DNA of 64,000 bases from Leisingera caerulea DSM 24564. Lineage in GTDB: Bacteria > Pseudomonadota > Alphaproteobacteria > Rhodobacterales > Rhodobacteraceae. Made by a program: the position numbers and the translations under genes. The stretch covers positions 206,811 to 270,810 of the forward strand of contig NZ_AXBI01000001.1 of NCBI RefSeq assembly GCF_000473325.1, written 5' to 3'. This document shows, one piece after another, positions 1 through 9,482 of the stretch. Below the pieces are notes generated by a model. That model was not told the origin of the DNA. It searched no databases and saw only the letters and a list, made by a program, of their open reading frames with translations. How positions within the stretch are numbered: position 1 is the stretch's first letter; each line of letters begins with the position of its first letter.

Positions 1-2
1 GC

Positions 3-1055
3 CGTGAAATGTGGATCGAGGGCACCGCCCACGGCATGAAGGTCCAAGGCTACAGGCCGTCCGAACAGGACCGCAAGGAATCTGATCGCAGGGCGCAGCT
101 GATCGGTGACCGGGTGATTGAGCGCTTGGATGACGGCAAATCCGGCCACGCCAGGCACTCTTCGCCCGCTCCAGCAGCATCTGCGGGTGACCGGCATGAT
201 AGTGGCAAGACCACCAACGTGATCGACATGCCAAACTATGAAAAGGGCGTGCGCGGCAAGGTCACCGAAACCGGCTCGGCCCCCTATCGTGACCGTGAAG
301 GCGCCAAAGCCACCCCGTTTGTGGAACTCGAATTGGCATCAGGTCAGAAGCACAAGGTTTGGGGTGTTTCCCTACCGGATATCATAAAGGAGAACCGCCT
401 GCAGGTCGGCGACACGGCAACGCTCCGCTCCGACGGCACCCAAACCGTAACCGTCCAGGTCAAGGCTCCAAAAACCGGCGAAATCTCTGAACGGGAGGTG
501 CAACGGCGCACCTGGGTTGCGGAAGACATCGAACGTGCGGAGGCAAAGAGCCGGAAACCCGATAAAGCCGCGGTCAAAATGAACGAGCCGCTGCTTACGG
601 ATCCGGCGCCAGCCGTACCGGTTGGCCCTGCAGCCCAGCAGTCAAACCCGGAGGCCAGTGGAATCCCGGACAAGGATCGGGAACAGCAGCCTGCCACCGA
701 TCGCCTGGAGGACCGCATACGCCACTTCGAGCCGGGCGACGAGCAGGTGAAAGGAGCCGCCAGCATCGCTGCAAAAACAGATGCCGCTCTGCGCCACGCC
801 GGGGTGCCGGAAGAAGAACGGGAAAAGGCCCTGTCCAATTTGGCGGGCAACCTGGCCGAGAGCCTGCGGGCCGGGAAGACCTTCGACGTGCAAAAACTTC
901 CCAATGTCACCCGAGAACAGGAAGCCGAAGCGGAAAAACTGGCCAAGGCTGGCCAGCAGGCGAGCGCTGAGGTGCGGCAGGCAAAGGTTCAGCAGCGAGG
1001 CCAGGGTGAACTAGAGGAACGGCAGCGTGAAGAGGCCCGCGAACGCGAAAGGTGA
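3..1055 (+). CDS. C-terminal part of a large conjugation-type protein (LPD7-like region), cut by the window edge
   Basis: The frame is open to the window edge (R-E precede the first Met), so only the C-terminal ~350 residues are visible. The opening stretch WIEGTAHGMKVQGYRPSEQDR resembles the end of the LPD7 region found in large plasmid relaxases/primases of alphaproteobacteria. A beta-rich segment (about residues 75-170) follows, then a disordered Pro/Ala stretch and a highly charged coiled-coil tail rich in Glu, Lys, Arg and Gln. No catalytic motif lies in the visible part. Family knowledge suggests a role in conjugal DNA processing. The domain assignment is from recognition only and moderately sure. 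Confidence 0.6.
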   Translation, partial: REMWIEGTAHGMKVQGYRPSEQDRKESDRRAQLIGDRVIERLDDGKSGHARHSSPAPAASAGDRHDSGKTTNVIDMPNYEKGVRGKVTETGSAPYRDREGAKATPFVELELASGQKHKVWGVSLPDIIKENRLQVGDTATLRSDGTQTVTVQVKAPKTGEISEREVQRRTWVAEDIERAEAKSRKPDKAAVKMNEPLLTDPAPAVPVGPAAQQSNPEASGIPDKDREQQPATDRLEDRIRHFEPGDEQVKGAASIAAKTDAALRHAGVPEEEREKALSNLAGNLAESLRAGKTFDVQKLPNVTREQEAEAEKLAKAGQQASAEVRQAKVQQRGQGELEERQREEARERER

Positions 1056-1349
1056 AAAGGCGGTTAGATCAGCAGCCTGTGTCCGCCTTGTGTTGGTTCC
1101 GGTTTCGGCAAAGTCGGTGGCTCTAGACGGAAGCGGACATAGGCTCCGAATGCAGCGAGCGGCAGGTCCGAGCCCATACTGTGAATCCGGTTTTCATGCT
1201 GCGCGCGCTCGCAGCGCGCCGATCTGCTGCACTGCCGAATTTCTTTCTTTGCATGGCAGAGGAGAATGCAGCCATTACGGCAAGCCGCGGCAAATTTGAA
1301 ACCTCGAATTCACGGGTCGCGGGACAAATTGGCCATTCGGACAAATGCT

Positions 1350-2309
1350 CTACTTCGCCGCCATCTGTCTTCGGGCCTCGCCGACCTGGCGCGTGATTTG
1401 TCCGATATGGCGTCCGTCCGTGCCACAACAACCGCCCCATACGTTGATGTGGGGGAAGCGTCGGGCCAGGTCGGCCATTTGACCCCCGAGTTCTTCCGGA
1501 TCGCCATCTTCCAAGTGACCAAGCTTGCAAAGATCGAGCGTCTCCATCGCAACTGCGTTGGGCATAAAGCCACCAAGACGGCGGGCCCAATCTCCTTCGG
1601 TCAATCCGGGTGTGAATTCGGTCGGGTGTGTGCAGTTGATCATGTAGTAGGCAGGAGCACTTTCGGTGGCAGCATCGACGGCGCCTATTGCCTCTTCCAG
1701 CGTTTCTCCTCCTTTAAGTTTGCCTCCCCGGGCAACGAAGAAAGAAATCACAATGGGAATGTCAGCCGATTTTGCGGCTCTCGCAATTCCAGTCGCTTCT
1801 TCGATGCTCGAGAATGTGGCAGCTGTTACGACATCTGCTCCGGCTTTCTTGAATGTTTGAATTTGCTCAGAGTGATAGTCTTCCGCCTCAGCGGCATCTG
1901 GCGTCCGACCCACGTTATAGGCATCCCCTCGCGGACCGATGACGCCTCCAACGATCATCGGCGTCTCCGGGCTGTCGTACTCCTTGGCGAAGTCCTTGTA
2001 GAACTCAATTCCGCGGATGTTGATTTCTTCGAGAGCCTCTTTGGAAAACCCAATCAACTCTCCCCAATCCCGGCTGGCGCGATAGTGCAGCCCTTCGTTG
2101 ATGACGCCAAAGCCGTTCTCCACAGCCGCTTCGACCAGCTTGCGATGGTAATCGCTCAGACACGCGACACCGCGCTTAACGTTGAGAAGTTCGAAGGCGC
2201 AAAAATGTCGTAGCGTGAATCCGTCGACATACTGAAGCCAGGTTTCAAATCCTCCGCCGCAGGTCATGTTCTGGCCATTCAATTGTGGCAAGTTGTTTTT
2301 GGACGTCAT
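1350..2309 (-). CDS. Homocysteine S-methyltransferase family protein (BHMT-like)
   Basis: 319 residues, the usual size for the cobalamin-independent, zinc-dependent homocysteine methyltransferase domain. The expected zinc-thiol ligands are present: a Cys in YMINCTHP (about residue 225) and the Cys pair in GGCCGTDG near the C-terminus. The family moves a methyl group from betaine, a sulfonium compound or S-methylmethionine to homocysteine; the donor here cannot be told. A strong Shine-Dalgarno (AAGGGGAG) lies 7 nt before ATG at 2309. Two SAM-dependent methyltransferase genes lie upstream on the same strand, which hints at a small methyl-transfer cluster, but the gaps (88 and 187 nt) do not prove an operon. 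Confidence 0.85.
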   Translation of the reverse strand: MTSKNNLPQLNGQNMTCGGGFETWLQYVDGFTLRHFCAFELLNVKRGVACLSDYHRKLVEAAVENGFGVINEGLHYRASRDWGELIGFSKEALEEINIRGIEFYKDFAKEYDSPETPMIVGGVIGPRGDAYNVGRTPDAAEAEDYHSEQIQTFKKAGADVVTAATFSSIEEATGIARAAKSADIPIVISFFVARGGKLKGGETLEEAIGAVDAATESAPAYYMINCTHPTEFTPGLTEGDWARRLGGFMPNAVAMETLDLCKLGHLEDGDPEELGGQMADLARRFPHINVWGGCCGTDGRHIGQITRQVGEARRQMAAK

Positions 2310-2397
2310 TTCGTAACTCCCCTTGATTGAACGCCATTCTAGCTAAAAACGGACGACACGTCGTGTTTAACTGGCTGAGGTATCTAGAAGATGGGAT

Positions 2398-3228
2398 CTA
2401 TCGATTCTTACGGCAGATGATCTGAACTGGATGCGTTCTTCGCTCTTCGATATTGCGTGCAGCGTTCCTGACAATTTGCGGCGCCAGCTTTCCCAGCAAT
2501 ATATGGACACCAAAAATCGGTGCTTCACCCTTCTCGGCCAGTTCGATTGCCCGCAGATAACCTTGAAGATACTTTTCGCCAGTATCGATGACTTCGATGT
2601 CTGCAAAACCCGCCTTTTCCAGAGCCGCAACCGTGTCCGCGGGCCGCATTAGATAGGCCCCGGTCCCGTCTTCAGACCAGGGCACCGGGTGATGAGGATT
2701 GCCGACCTCGCCAAGTCCATGCTCAGTCAATGCGAAGAAGGCTCCTGGTTTTAGAACGCGAAACGCCTCGCCAAAAAAAGTGGCGCGGTCAGGAACGTTC
2801 ATCGTCACATGCTGGGTGCATCCACCGTCAAAGGTTTCGTCTGCATAGGGTAGTTCCTGCCCGTCACCATGTGCGATCCTTACATCGTCCTGCATGCCAA
2901 CGAGCTTGGAAAGCTGGTTTCCGGCCACAACGAAGGGAGCGGTGATATCCAAGCCGTCAACTTCACAGCCGAAGCGTTTGGCAAGGTATCTTGCTGGTCC
3001 ACCTATGCCACAGCCAATGTCCACCAGACGCTGCCCGGCTTTGATCGGCAGGGCATCGGCCAACTCAACGGTGGCTGGAAAACCACGGGCGTGAAAGTGA
3101 TCAACAGGTGCCAATTGTTCAATTGTCACGGTTTCTGGATCGATCCCGGCCGATCGCATGGCGTCCAAGATCTTGGCGAATACGTCGCCCGTTCCCCAAT
3201 GATCTGAAATCGATTGTGCGTCCGTCAT
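2398..3228 (-). CDS. Class I SAM-dependent methyltransferase, possibly of the sarcosine/dimethylglycine N-methyltransferase type
   Basis: 276 residues with a Rossmann SAM-binding motif I (VDIGCGIGGPARYLA, about 69-83), an acidic motif II (DGLDITAPFV) and a later DGGCTQHVTMNVPDR segment. This arrangement recalls glycine/sarcosine and sterol-type methyltransferases (Methyltransf_11/ubiE class). GGAGGGGG just upstream of ATG 3228 supports the start. With a betaine-homocysteine-type methyltransferase next door, a role in methylamine or betaine metabolism is a reasonable inference, but the substrate is not shown by the sequence. Confidence 0.75.
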   Translation of the reverse strand: MTDAQSISDHWGTGDVFAKILDAMRSAGIDPETVTIEQLAPVDHFHARGFPATVELADALPIKAGQRLVDIGCGIGGPARYLAKRFGCEVDGLDITAPFVVAGNQLSKLVGMQDDVRIAHGDGQELPYADETFDGGCTQHVTMNVPDRATFFGEAFRVLKPGAFFALTEHGLGEVGNPHHPVPWSEDGTGAYLMRPADTVAALEKAGFADIEVIDTGEKYLQGYLRAIELAEKGEAPIFGVHILLGKLAPQIVRNAARNIEERRTHPVQIICRKNR

Positions 3229-3415
3229 GAAATGCCCCCTCCTTCACGCACGAACGCTAGCATGAAGAATGATGCAGAAGGAAGAATGCGGTTTGCAGCG
3301 AAGCCCGCAAGGGGCTCTCCGCGGTCATCAGACGGAAACGCTCGGGATTTGGCGGTGCCGGCGGCCCTCTATGACCGGGGTGCGGACAAAACGGAATTCG
3401 ACAGAATAACGACTA

Positions 3416-4234
3416 CTATTCAGCCTCTGCCTGCACGATCGCGATGGCCACTGGTGCTCGATAAATATTCTTGTCGCGAAAATTGGCCCTTACGGCATCG
3501 GTTACTTGAGCCCGAATTGCTTCAATCACTTCCGGCTTCTGACCCTTGATAAGCTGGGACGCCGCAACCGTTGCCGTGAGGAATATCTCGAATAACTCAC
3601 CCGGTTCATTCAAGAGCCAATGCGTTGTGACATTTTCATGGGAAACCATACGCAAGCCAGATGCCTTCATCATCGCCTTCGCTTCGTCGGGCCGCGCAAA
3701 AGCGAAAAGGTCCGGCTGAGCGGGGGCATCGGAAAAATCTGCATTCGTCTTAATCGCACCAAACACAGTTGCGAAAGCCGGAGAAACATCTGGGGTCGCC
3801 CAAGTTGCCATCAAGAAACGACCGCCCGTACGCAGCACCCTGTTGATTTCATCTAACGCTTTTGGTTGCTCAGGTAAGTGCATCATTCCAAAGTTGCAGA
3901 CCACCTGATCAAATTGGCCGTCAGCGAAAGGAAGTGCTGCGGCGTCACCCTGCTGAAGAACAGCATCTGGTGCAGTCTCCGCCGCTAAGGCAAGCATTTC
4001 TTCAGAGAAGTCTAAGCCAGTAACACGTGAACCCGCCTCGCTAAGCATTGCAGTCAAGGTGCCTTGCCCGCAACATAAATCCAGAACTGACAATCCTTTT
4101 GGCGATCCACGATTGATCAACTCCCGGGCCGCGTAGTCCGTTACAGGGCCAAACTTTTTTACATAGGCGGAGACAATGTTCTCGTCGGCCCAGCCGAGGC
4201 GCTCGCGGGCAGCGAATTCGTCAAAATCTTGCAT
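3416..4234 (-). CDS. Class I SAM-dependent methyltransferase (UbiE/Methyltransf_11 type)
   Basis: The frame opens upstream at 4375, but the ATG at 4234 (protein start MQDFDEFAARERLGW) has a GGGGG ribosome site about 7 nt before it and gives a 272-residue protein of normal family length. SAM motif I is VLDLCCGQGTLTAML, followed by GLDFSEEML, GDAAALPFADGQFD and LRTGGRFLMATWA, all typical of the UbiE-like small-molecule methyltransferases. The acceptor is unknown. It is the most upstream of three leftward methyltransfer genes and stands tail-away from the recombinase gene at 4447. Confidence 0.8.
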   Translation of the reverse strand: MQDFDEFAARERLGWADENIVSAYVKKFGPVTDYAARELINRGSPKGLSVLDLCCGQGTLTAMLSEAGSRVTGLDFSEEMLALAAETAPDAVLQQGDAAALPFADGQFDQVVCNFGMMHLPEQPKALDEINRVLRTGGRFLMATWATPDVSPAFATVFGAIKTNADFSDAPAQPDLFAFARPDEAKAMMKASGLRMVSHENVTTHWLLNEPGELFEIFLTATVAASQLIKGQKPEVIEAIRAQVTDAVRANFRDKNIYRAPVAIAIVQAEAE

Positions 4235-4446
4235 ATTATCCCCCGTCCTCCGTCTGGCATTCCCATTGTTAGTCGAATGATAAATGAAAACAGTGAGGTC
4301 AGCTACGGGCTCAGACCAGCCCAATGCATCCGCGGCGTGTCCCAAAGAATAGGCGACCTGACAACGGCCATTCAAACTGCCTGTAAAATTCAGGTGTCAG
4401 CGCGGTGCTGATGTCTGGGCTTGGCGGGAGGATTGGAGGGAGCACT

Positions 4447-5079
4447 ATGCCAAGAGTCCAACTTCCCGCTGTCACCCCGAAACGAAGAGCCTGGAACAAG
4501 GGCCGGATCATCGGCCAGAAACGACTACTGTTGCCGAAACAGGTCTGGGCAATCCGAGCGCGGCTCGAACTGGCGGGCAACCTGTGCGATCTTGCGCTGT
4601 TCAACGTGGCAATTGATAGCAAGCTTCGCGGATGCGATCTGGTGAAACTGGCTGTAACCGACCTGGTGAGGGATGATCGCGTTCGCGAAAGAGTGTCCGT
4701 GATCCAGAGCAAAACCAAACGGCCCGTTCAGTTCGAACTCTCTGAAAACACGCGGAATACCATTACCGCATGGATCAAGTCGCCGGAAATGATCGGCTGC
4801 CGTTTCATGTTTCCCAGCCGGTTTCACGACCGCCCGCATATCTCAACGCGCCAATATGGCCGGCTTGTGCGGGATTGGGTGGCGGCGATCGGGCTGGAGC
4901 CCAGTGGATACGGCACCCATTCGCTGCGCCGGACCAAAGCAGCGGAGATATACCGCAAAACCGGAAATCTCAGAGCGGTTCAGCTTCTGCTCGGACATAT
5001 CAAGGTTGACAGTACAGTCAGATATCTTGGCGTCGAACTTGAAGATGCGCTGAGTATCGCCGAGCAAATCGACATTTGA
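4447..5079 (+). CDS. Short tyrosine recombinase / phage-type integrase
   Basis: 210 residues from ATG 4447, which is preceded by GGAGGATTGGAGGGAG. It is essentially only a catalytic domain: the first Arg in SKLRGCDLVKL, the H-x-x-R box THSLRRTKA, the LLGH box and the nucleophile Tyr in VRYLGVE are all present, in the right order. The core-binding N-terminal domain of full-size integrases is missing; such short recombinases are common on alphaproteobacterial plasmids. No attachment sites could be identified. It may have helped to acquire the neighbouring methyltransferase genes, but that is inference. Confidence 0.85.
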   Translation: MPRVQLPAVTPKRRAWNKGRIIGQKRLLLPKQVWAIRARLELAGNLCDLALFNVAIDSKLRGCDLVKLAVTDLVRDDRVRERVSVIQSKTKRPVQFELSENTRNTITAWIKSPEMIGCRFMFPSRFHDRPHISTRQYGRLVRDWVAAIGLEPSGYGTHSLRRTKAAEIYRKTGNLRAVQLLLGHIKVDSTVRYLGVELEDALSIAEQIDI

Positions 5080-5340
5080 ACCACCTTGGCGGGCGGCTCT
5101 TGCCGTTCGCCAATCCTGAGCGGACCTGCGTTCGCGACGCAGCCGTGGTTCTGACGACCCCACACCAGAAGTGCCGATTTCTCGCTGCGCGCGCTCGCAG
5201 CAAGAATTTCACCGCGAGCGCTTCGTTCTCAACGCCGCTGCGCATCGTGTAGTGCAGCCATTCATGCCAAGTGTGACCTGCCCCCCGCAAAATCCCTCAC
5301 CATGAAGTAGAGTCTGCCCAACCTATGTAGGAGCAGACGA

Positions 5341-5604
5341 ATGCGGAAGAGCCGTTTCACCGAGGCGCAAATCATCGGGATGATCAAAGAGCAGGAAGCC
5401 GGGATGCCGACAGCGGAGGTGTGCCGCCGGCACGGCCTGAGCCCGGCGACTTTTTACAAGCTGAAGTCCAAGTATGGCGGCATGGAGGTATCGGAGGCCG
5501 CGCGGCTGAAGGCGCTGGAAGATGAGAATGCCAAGCTGAAGCGGCTGCTGGCAGACACGATGCTCGACAACGTGGTTTTGAAAGACCTGCTGGGAAAAAG
5601 CTGA
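5341..5604 (+). CDS. IS3-family (IS407 group) transposase OrfA
   Basis: 87 residues: an N-terminal helix-turn-helix (FTEAQIIGMIKEQEAGMPTAEVCRRHGLSPATFYKLKSKYG split over residues 6-46) for binding the IS ends, then a leucine-zipper-like helix (AARLKALEDENAKLKRLLAD) used for multimerisation. It ends at a TGA two codons after a run of five A (5595-5599), a likely slippage site for -1 frameshifting into orfB. Confidence 0.92.
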   Translation: MRKSRFTEAQIIGMIKEQEAGMPTAEVCRRHGLSPATFYKLKSKYGGMEVSEAARLKALEDENAKLKRLLADTMLDNVVLKDLLGKS

Positions 5605-5642
5605 CGACACCGAAAGAGCGGCGAGAGGCAGCGCTCAATGCA

Positions 5643-6500
5643 ATGCGGGATCATGACCTCTCGCAGCGCAGGGCCTGCCGGCTTGTCGGTGTCGACCCCA
5701 AGACGGTCCGGCGCGAACGCCCGCCCGACCATCCCGAGATCCGCCAGGAGATGAAAGAGATCGCTGGCAAACGCCGCCGGTTCGGCTACCGGAGGATCGG
5801 CGTGCTGCTTGAGCGCAAAGGCATGATCATGAACCACAAAAAACTGTACCGCCTCTACCGCGAAGAAGGCCTCGCGGTGAAGCGGCGGCGGGGCCGCAAA
5901 CGCGCCCGGGGCTCGCGAACGCCGATGCCCGAAACCACGCAGCCCAACCAGCGCTGGTCCCTGGACTTCCTGGCGGATAGCTTCGGCGCGTCGCGGAAAT
6001 TCCGCATTCTGGCCGTGAACGATGACTGCTGCCGGGAAAACCTGTGCCTGGCCGCGGACACCAGCATTTCAGGTGAGCGCGTTGCCCGGGAGTTGGACGC
6101 GCTCGTCCGGATCTACGGAAAGCCTGCTTGCATTGTCAGCGACAACGGCACGGAATTCACCAGCCGGGCAATCCTGAAATGGGCCTACAGGAACGGCGTG
6201 GATTGGCATTACATCGACCCCGGAAAACCGCAGCAGAATGCATTCATCGAGTCATTCAACGGCAGCCTGCGGGACGAGCTTCTCAATGAAGAACTGTTCG
6301 ATACCCTGGACGATGCCCGCCGCAAGCTGGCGCTGTGGCGCTACGATTACAACAACGTCAGGCCGCACTCTTCGCTGGGGAACAGAACACCAAAGCAAGC
6401 GCGGCAGGCGCTTGAGCTATTTGAGGGCTCCGCGCCTGCCGCGCTTGCCAAGCCCGAGACCGACGATTACCAAAACCAAACCCGCAGACTCTCCTCATGA
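5643..6500 (+). CDS. IS3-family (IS407 group) transposase OrfB, made as an OrfAB fusion by -1 frameshift
   Basis: 285 residues from ATG 5643, but the frame is open back to the A-run at 5595-5599 and reads KKLTTPKERREAALNA before that Met, the normal joint of an IS3 OrfAB fusion. The retroviral-integrase-type catalytic triad is complete: Asp in WSLDFLAD, Asp in VSDNGTEF and Glu in NAFIESFNG. The region before the triad carries the HTH_21-like segment (GYRRIGVLLERKG). Full length with no stop; the element is probably competent for transposition. Confidence 0.92.
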   Translation: MRDHDLSQRRACRLVGVDPKTVRRERPPDHPEIRQEMKEIAGKRRRFGYRRIGVLLERKGMIMNHKKLYRLYREEGLAVKRRRGRKRARGSRTPMPETTQPNQRWSLDFLADSFGASRKFRILAVNDDCCRENLCLAADTSISGERVARELDALVRIYGKPACIVSDNGTEFTSRAILKWAYRNGVDWHYIDPGKPQQNAFIESFNGSLRDELLNEELFDTLDDARRKLALWRYDYNNVRPHSSLGNRTPKQARQALELFEGSAPAALAKPETDDYQNQTRRLSS

Positions 6501-6670
6501 GCGAGGGACCAACGGGGGGCAGGTCAAGTGCAGTGAAGTACTGATAGGCATTAACGGGGTTGCGGGCCAAAGGCGATCTCCATCATTTGATAGCCGGTCC
6601 AAGAACTGGGGCCGAACGCGGCTTTAACTCGGAAACATAGTCCTCATTATTTCGTACCACGCGCATCAAT

Positions 6671-6973
6671 TTGCCTGACCAGATGCGAGTGACCAACAAC
6701 AGTTTCGCGCCAATGGCTGCAACGCGCGCAATAGATCAAGGGCTTCGGATGGTTGTACTGGTGAACGATTTCGGCTCGATCAACATCGACTCCGCGCTGA
6801 TGAAATTACGGGGCAAGGACACGATCGAACTTACCAACGGCTGCATCTGTTGCACCATCTCAGGCGATCTATTCTATGCGATCGGCGACACCCTTGGTCG
6901 CCGCCCGCGCCCCGATCACGTAATTGTCGAGGCAACCGGCATCTCTATCCTCCGTTTTCCTAAACATAGCTGA
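6671..6973 (+). pseudogene. Truncated COG0523 / CobW-family GTPase (metallochaperone) fragment
   Basis: Only the middle of a COG0523 protein remains: VVLVNDFGSINIDSALMK, the metal-binding G-C-I-C-C box in ELTNGCICCTISGDL, and PDHVIVEATGIS. The Walker A loop that must precede it (GFLGSGKT type) is absent upstream, and the reading frame leaves homology right after EATGIS and stops. Loss at both ends marks it as a relic, probably cut by rearrangement near the adjacent IS element. Intact members insert zinc, cobalt or other metals into target proteins. Confidence 0.75.
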
Positions 6974-7100
6974 GAACCACGTAACTGGAGGAGGAGCAGG
7001 GCCACGAGCAACTTTGGATCGAGTATGTTACACAATGCTACAGCCACCATTTTGTCTTGAGGCCAAGAGCCCCTAGGAAAGTGGATGGTCTCTTGCTCCC

Positions 7101-8375
7101 TCACTCTTCTCGCAGGAATGTTCGCCCAGGTGGAGCAGTGCCAATCACGTTTTCGCGCGGTTCCGGTTCGGCCAGATGCGGGTTCAGACGGTAGATCGCG
7201 TAGCTCGCGCAGGCCACCACAGCCATGGACGGGATTAGCATCGCGAACGCGACCAGCGTATCCGCGAAAAATGCGCCGATCGTACCGACCAACAACCCTG
7301 CGCTCATCTGCAGGAATCCCATCAGTGCTGCCGCCGCCCCGGCGATCCGGGGGAAGGGCGCCAGTGCGGCGGTGGACATTGCTGGCACCACGAAGGCGAT
7401 GCCGAAGGCATAGATGCCCACCGGGACCATCACCCGGAAGGTTTTCGGGTCATCCGCCCAGAGAAGCGAGAAAATTAACAAAGCTCCTAGGGCGATGGCA
7501 CCCAGCCCAGGCCAGACTAGCCGGTATGCGCTGGTTCGTTTCATGACGGATCGCGCCACCAGTGCGCCCGAGAAGAACAGCCCCGATTGCAAAAGCATCG
7601 CCAGGCCGAATCCGCTGGGACTCAGACCGATCTGCCCCATCAGGATAAAGGGCAGCAGCGTCGCCTGCGCATAGATTGCCCCAACCGAGCCCGCAACCGT
7701 CAGGCTCGCCGTCATGAAATGCCGGTTGCCGAGCAGCCGAAGATAAGACCCGCCCAGGGCCGCCAGCCGCAGCGGTTGCGGCGCAGGCAGGGTTTCGCGC
7801 ATCGCGACCAACGCGACCAGCGCAATAGCAAGGCCGAAGAGGATCATCACCGCGAACACCGATTTCCACCCAACATGCAGCACGAGCAACCCTCCAATCG
7901 TCGGCGAAACCGCCGGGCCGACCGCAAGAATGATGCCGATCATGTTCATGATGCTGGACGATTCGTCGCCCTGGAAACAATCGCGTACGATAGCGCGCGA
8001 GATCGCCACCCCGGCGGACGCGCCAATCCCTTGGGCGAAGCGGGCAATGGTCAGCGTCTCGATTGTCGGCGCCAGCAGCGCGCCCAGCGACGCAACGCAG
8101 AAAATCGCCGCGAAGATTACCGTCACCGGACGGCGCCCGATCGCATCCGATAGCGGCCCCGCGACCAGCTGGGAAATAGCGAAACCGGCGAAATAGAGCG
8201 TCAAGGTCAGTTTCACGACCGCCTTGGTGGACTCGTACGCTGCAACCACACCGGGCATCGCCGGCGTATAGAGCGCCATGGCAATCGGACCAATCGCGAC
8301 CATCAACCCGCCGATCAGGCTGACCCGCTGCGCGGTCATTGGCGGCGCCGATGCGAATTCGGTGGATCTGTTCAT
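7101..8375 (-). CDS. MFS drug efflux transporter, Bcr/CflA type
   Basis: 424 residues, about 12 hydrophobic segments. The conserved MFS loop 2-3 motif is present as GPLSDAIGRRPVT (about 73-85), the helix 1 region IGPIAMALYTPAMPGV and the motif RFAQGIGASAGVAISRAIVRD match the drug:H+ antiporter-1 Bcr/CflA subfamily. GGAGG lies 4-5 nt before ATG 8375. It has its own 180-nt upstream gap, so it need not belong to the etf/beta-oxidation operon that ends before it on the same strand. The exported compound is unknown. Confidence 0.85.
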   Translation of the reverse strand: MNRSTEFASAPPMTAQRVSLIGGLMVAIGPIAMALYTPAMPGVVAAYESTKAVVKLTLTLYFAGFAISQLVAGPLSDAIGRRPVTVIFAAIFCVASLGALLAPTIETLTIARFAQGIGASAGVAISRAIVRDCFQGDESSSIMNMIGIILAVGPAVSPTIGGLLVLHVGWKSVFAVMILFGLAIALVALVAMRETLPAPQPLRLAALGGSYLRLLGNRHFMTASLTVAGSVGAIYAQATLLPFILMGQIGLSPSGFGLAMLLQSGLFFSGALVARSVMKRTSAYRLVWPGLGAIALGALLIFSLLWADDPKTFRVMVPVGIYAFGIAFVVPAMSTAALAPFPRIAGAAAALMGFLQMSAGLLVGTIGAFFADTLVAFAMLIPSMAVVACASYAIYRLNPHLAEPEPRENVIGTAPPGRTFLREE

Positions 8376-8555
8376 GTGGCCTCCAGTTCTGCGATGCCGC
8401 CCGTGCCGGCAGCGGCATGCACCGGATCGGGCCAGCGGGCCTCTTGGCCCGCCTGTATCTCCCCATTAGCAATGCCCAACCGCGTGGCCGGACCTGGAAA
8501 ACGTCCGGGATCCGGACCAGAGAGAACGGGGATTCCCGTCACCGCCACGCGATTG

Positions 8556-9482
8556 TCATAGTTTCCCGGTCAGTTCCGGCACGGCCTGGAAGAGGTCGGC
8601 GACAAGCCCGTAGTCGGCCACCTGGAAGATCGGCGCCTCTTCGTCCTTGTTGATCGAAACGATGATCTTGGAGTCTTTCATACCGGCAAGGTGCTGGATC
8701 GCGCCCGAGATACCCACGGCGATGTAAAGATCTGGTGCAACCACCTTGCCGGTCTGACCGACCTGCAGGTCGTTCGGGGCGAAGCCCGAGTCCACGGCGG
8801 CCCGCGAGGCACCAACTGCGGCACCGAGCTTGTCAGCCAATTTCTCGATCAGGGCGAAATCTTCCTGACTGCCAACGCCACGCCCACCCGAGACGACGAT
8901 ACCGGCCGAGGTCAACTCGGGGCGGTCACTTGCCGCAACCTTGTCTTCGACCCATTCGGAGAGGCCCGGGGTGTCCGCCACCGAAATGCTCTCGATCGGG
9001 GCCGAACCACCTTCACCAGCCGCGTCAAAGGTCGAGGTCCGGATGGTGAGCACCTTCTTTGCATCCGAGGACCTGACGGTCTGGATCGCATTGCCAGCGT
9101 AGATCGGGCGCTCGAATGTGCTGCCATCGACAACGCCCGAGACATCCGAGATCACCATCGCATCAAGCAAGGCTGCGACACGCGGCATGATGTTCTTGGC
9201 GTCGGTGGTGGCGGGGGCGACTATGTGCTCGTACGCATCAGCCAGCGACACGATCAGCGCAGCGGTGGATTCCGCAAGACGATGACCCAGCGAGGGGTCC
9301 TCGGCGACCAGCACTTTGGAAATGCCGTCGATCTTGGCGGCGGCCTCTCCGGCGGCAGCGGCAGACCCACCGCAGCACAGCGCGGTCACTTCGCCCAGTT
9401 TGGTAGCGGCGGTGACGGCCTTTGCGGTCGCGTCGACAACGAGTTCGCCATCTGTGACTTCGGCGAGAAGAAGAACAGCCAT
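8556..9482 (-). CDS. etfA: Electron transfer flavoprotein alpha subunit
   Basis: 308 residues, full family length. The C-terminal FAD-binding domain contains [29 protein letters not shown], the loop [29 protein letters not shown] and the [22 protein letters not shown] stretch, all diagnostic of EtfA. It overlaps the etfB stop (TAATG), indicating translational coupling. With EtfB it carries electrons from acyl-CoA dehydrogenases to ETF:quinone oxidoreductase; here the obvious donors are the two dehydrogenases at 14.3-16.7 kb. Confidence 0.96.
   Translation of the reverse strand: MAVLLLAEVTDGELVVDATAKAVTAATKLGEVTALCCGGSAAAAGEAAAKIDGISKVLVAEDPSLGHRLAESTAALIVSLADAYEHIVAPATTDAKNIMPRVAALLDAMVISDVSGVVDGSTFERPIYAGNAIQTVRSSDAKKVLTIRTSTFDAAGEGGSAPIESISVADTPGLSEWVEDKVAASDRPELTSAGIVVSGGRGVGSQEDFALIEKLADKLGAAVGASRAAVDSGFAPNDLQVGQTGKVVAPDLYIAVGISGAIQHLAGMKDSKIIVSINKDEEAPIFQVADYGLVADLFQAVPELTGKL

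Larger units (their letters stand above)
5274..6526 (+). mobile_element. Complete IS3-family element, IS407 group, 1253 bp
   Basis: The ends are inverted repeats: left TGACCTGCCCCCCG starting at 5274, and its reverse complement CGGGGGGCAGGTCA ending at 6526, with further imperfect matching inward (CCCTC/GAGGG). A 4-bp direct repeat, AGTG, flanks the element at 5270-5273 and 6527-6530, the target duplication length known for the IS407 group. Inside are orfA and orfB, both intact. This suggests a recent, probably still active insertion. The flanking DNA on both sides shows no recognisable gene that was interrupted. Confidence 0.93.

Noticed and set aside
1266..2213. Long plus-strand frame opposite the homocysteine methyltransferase gene
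   Set aside because: Its translation has no domain and it is the mirror of a well-supported gene with a strong ribosome site.
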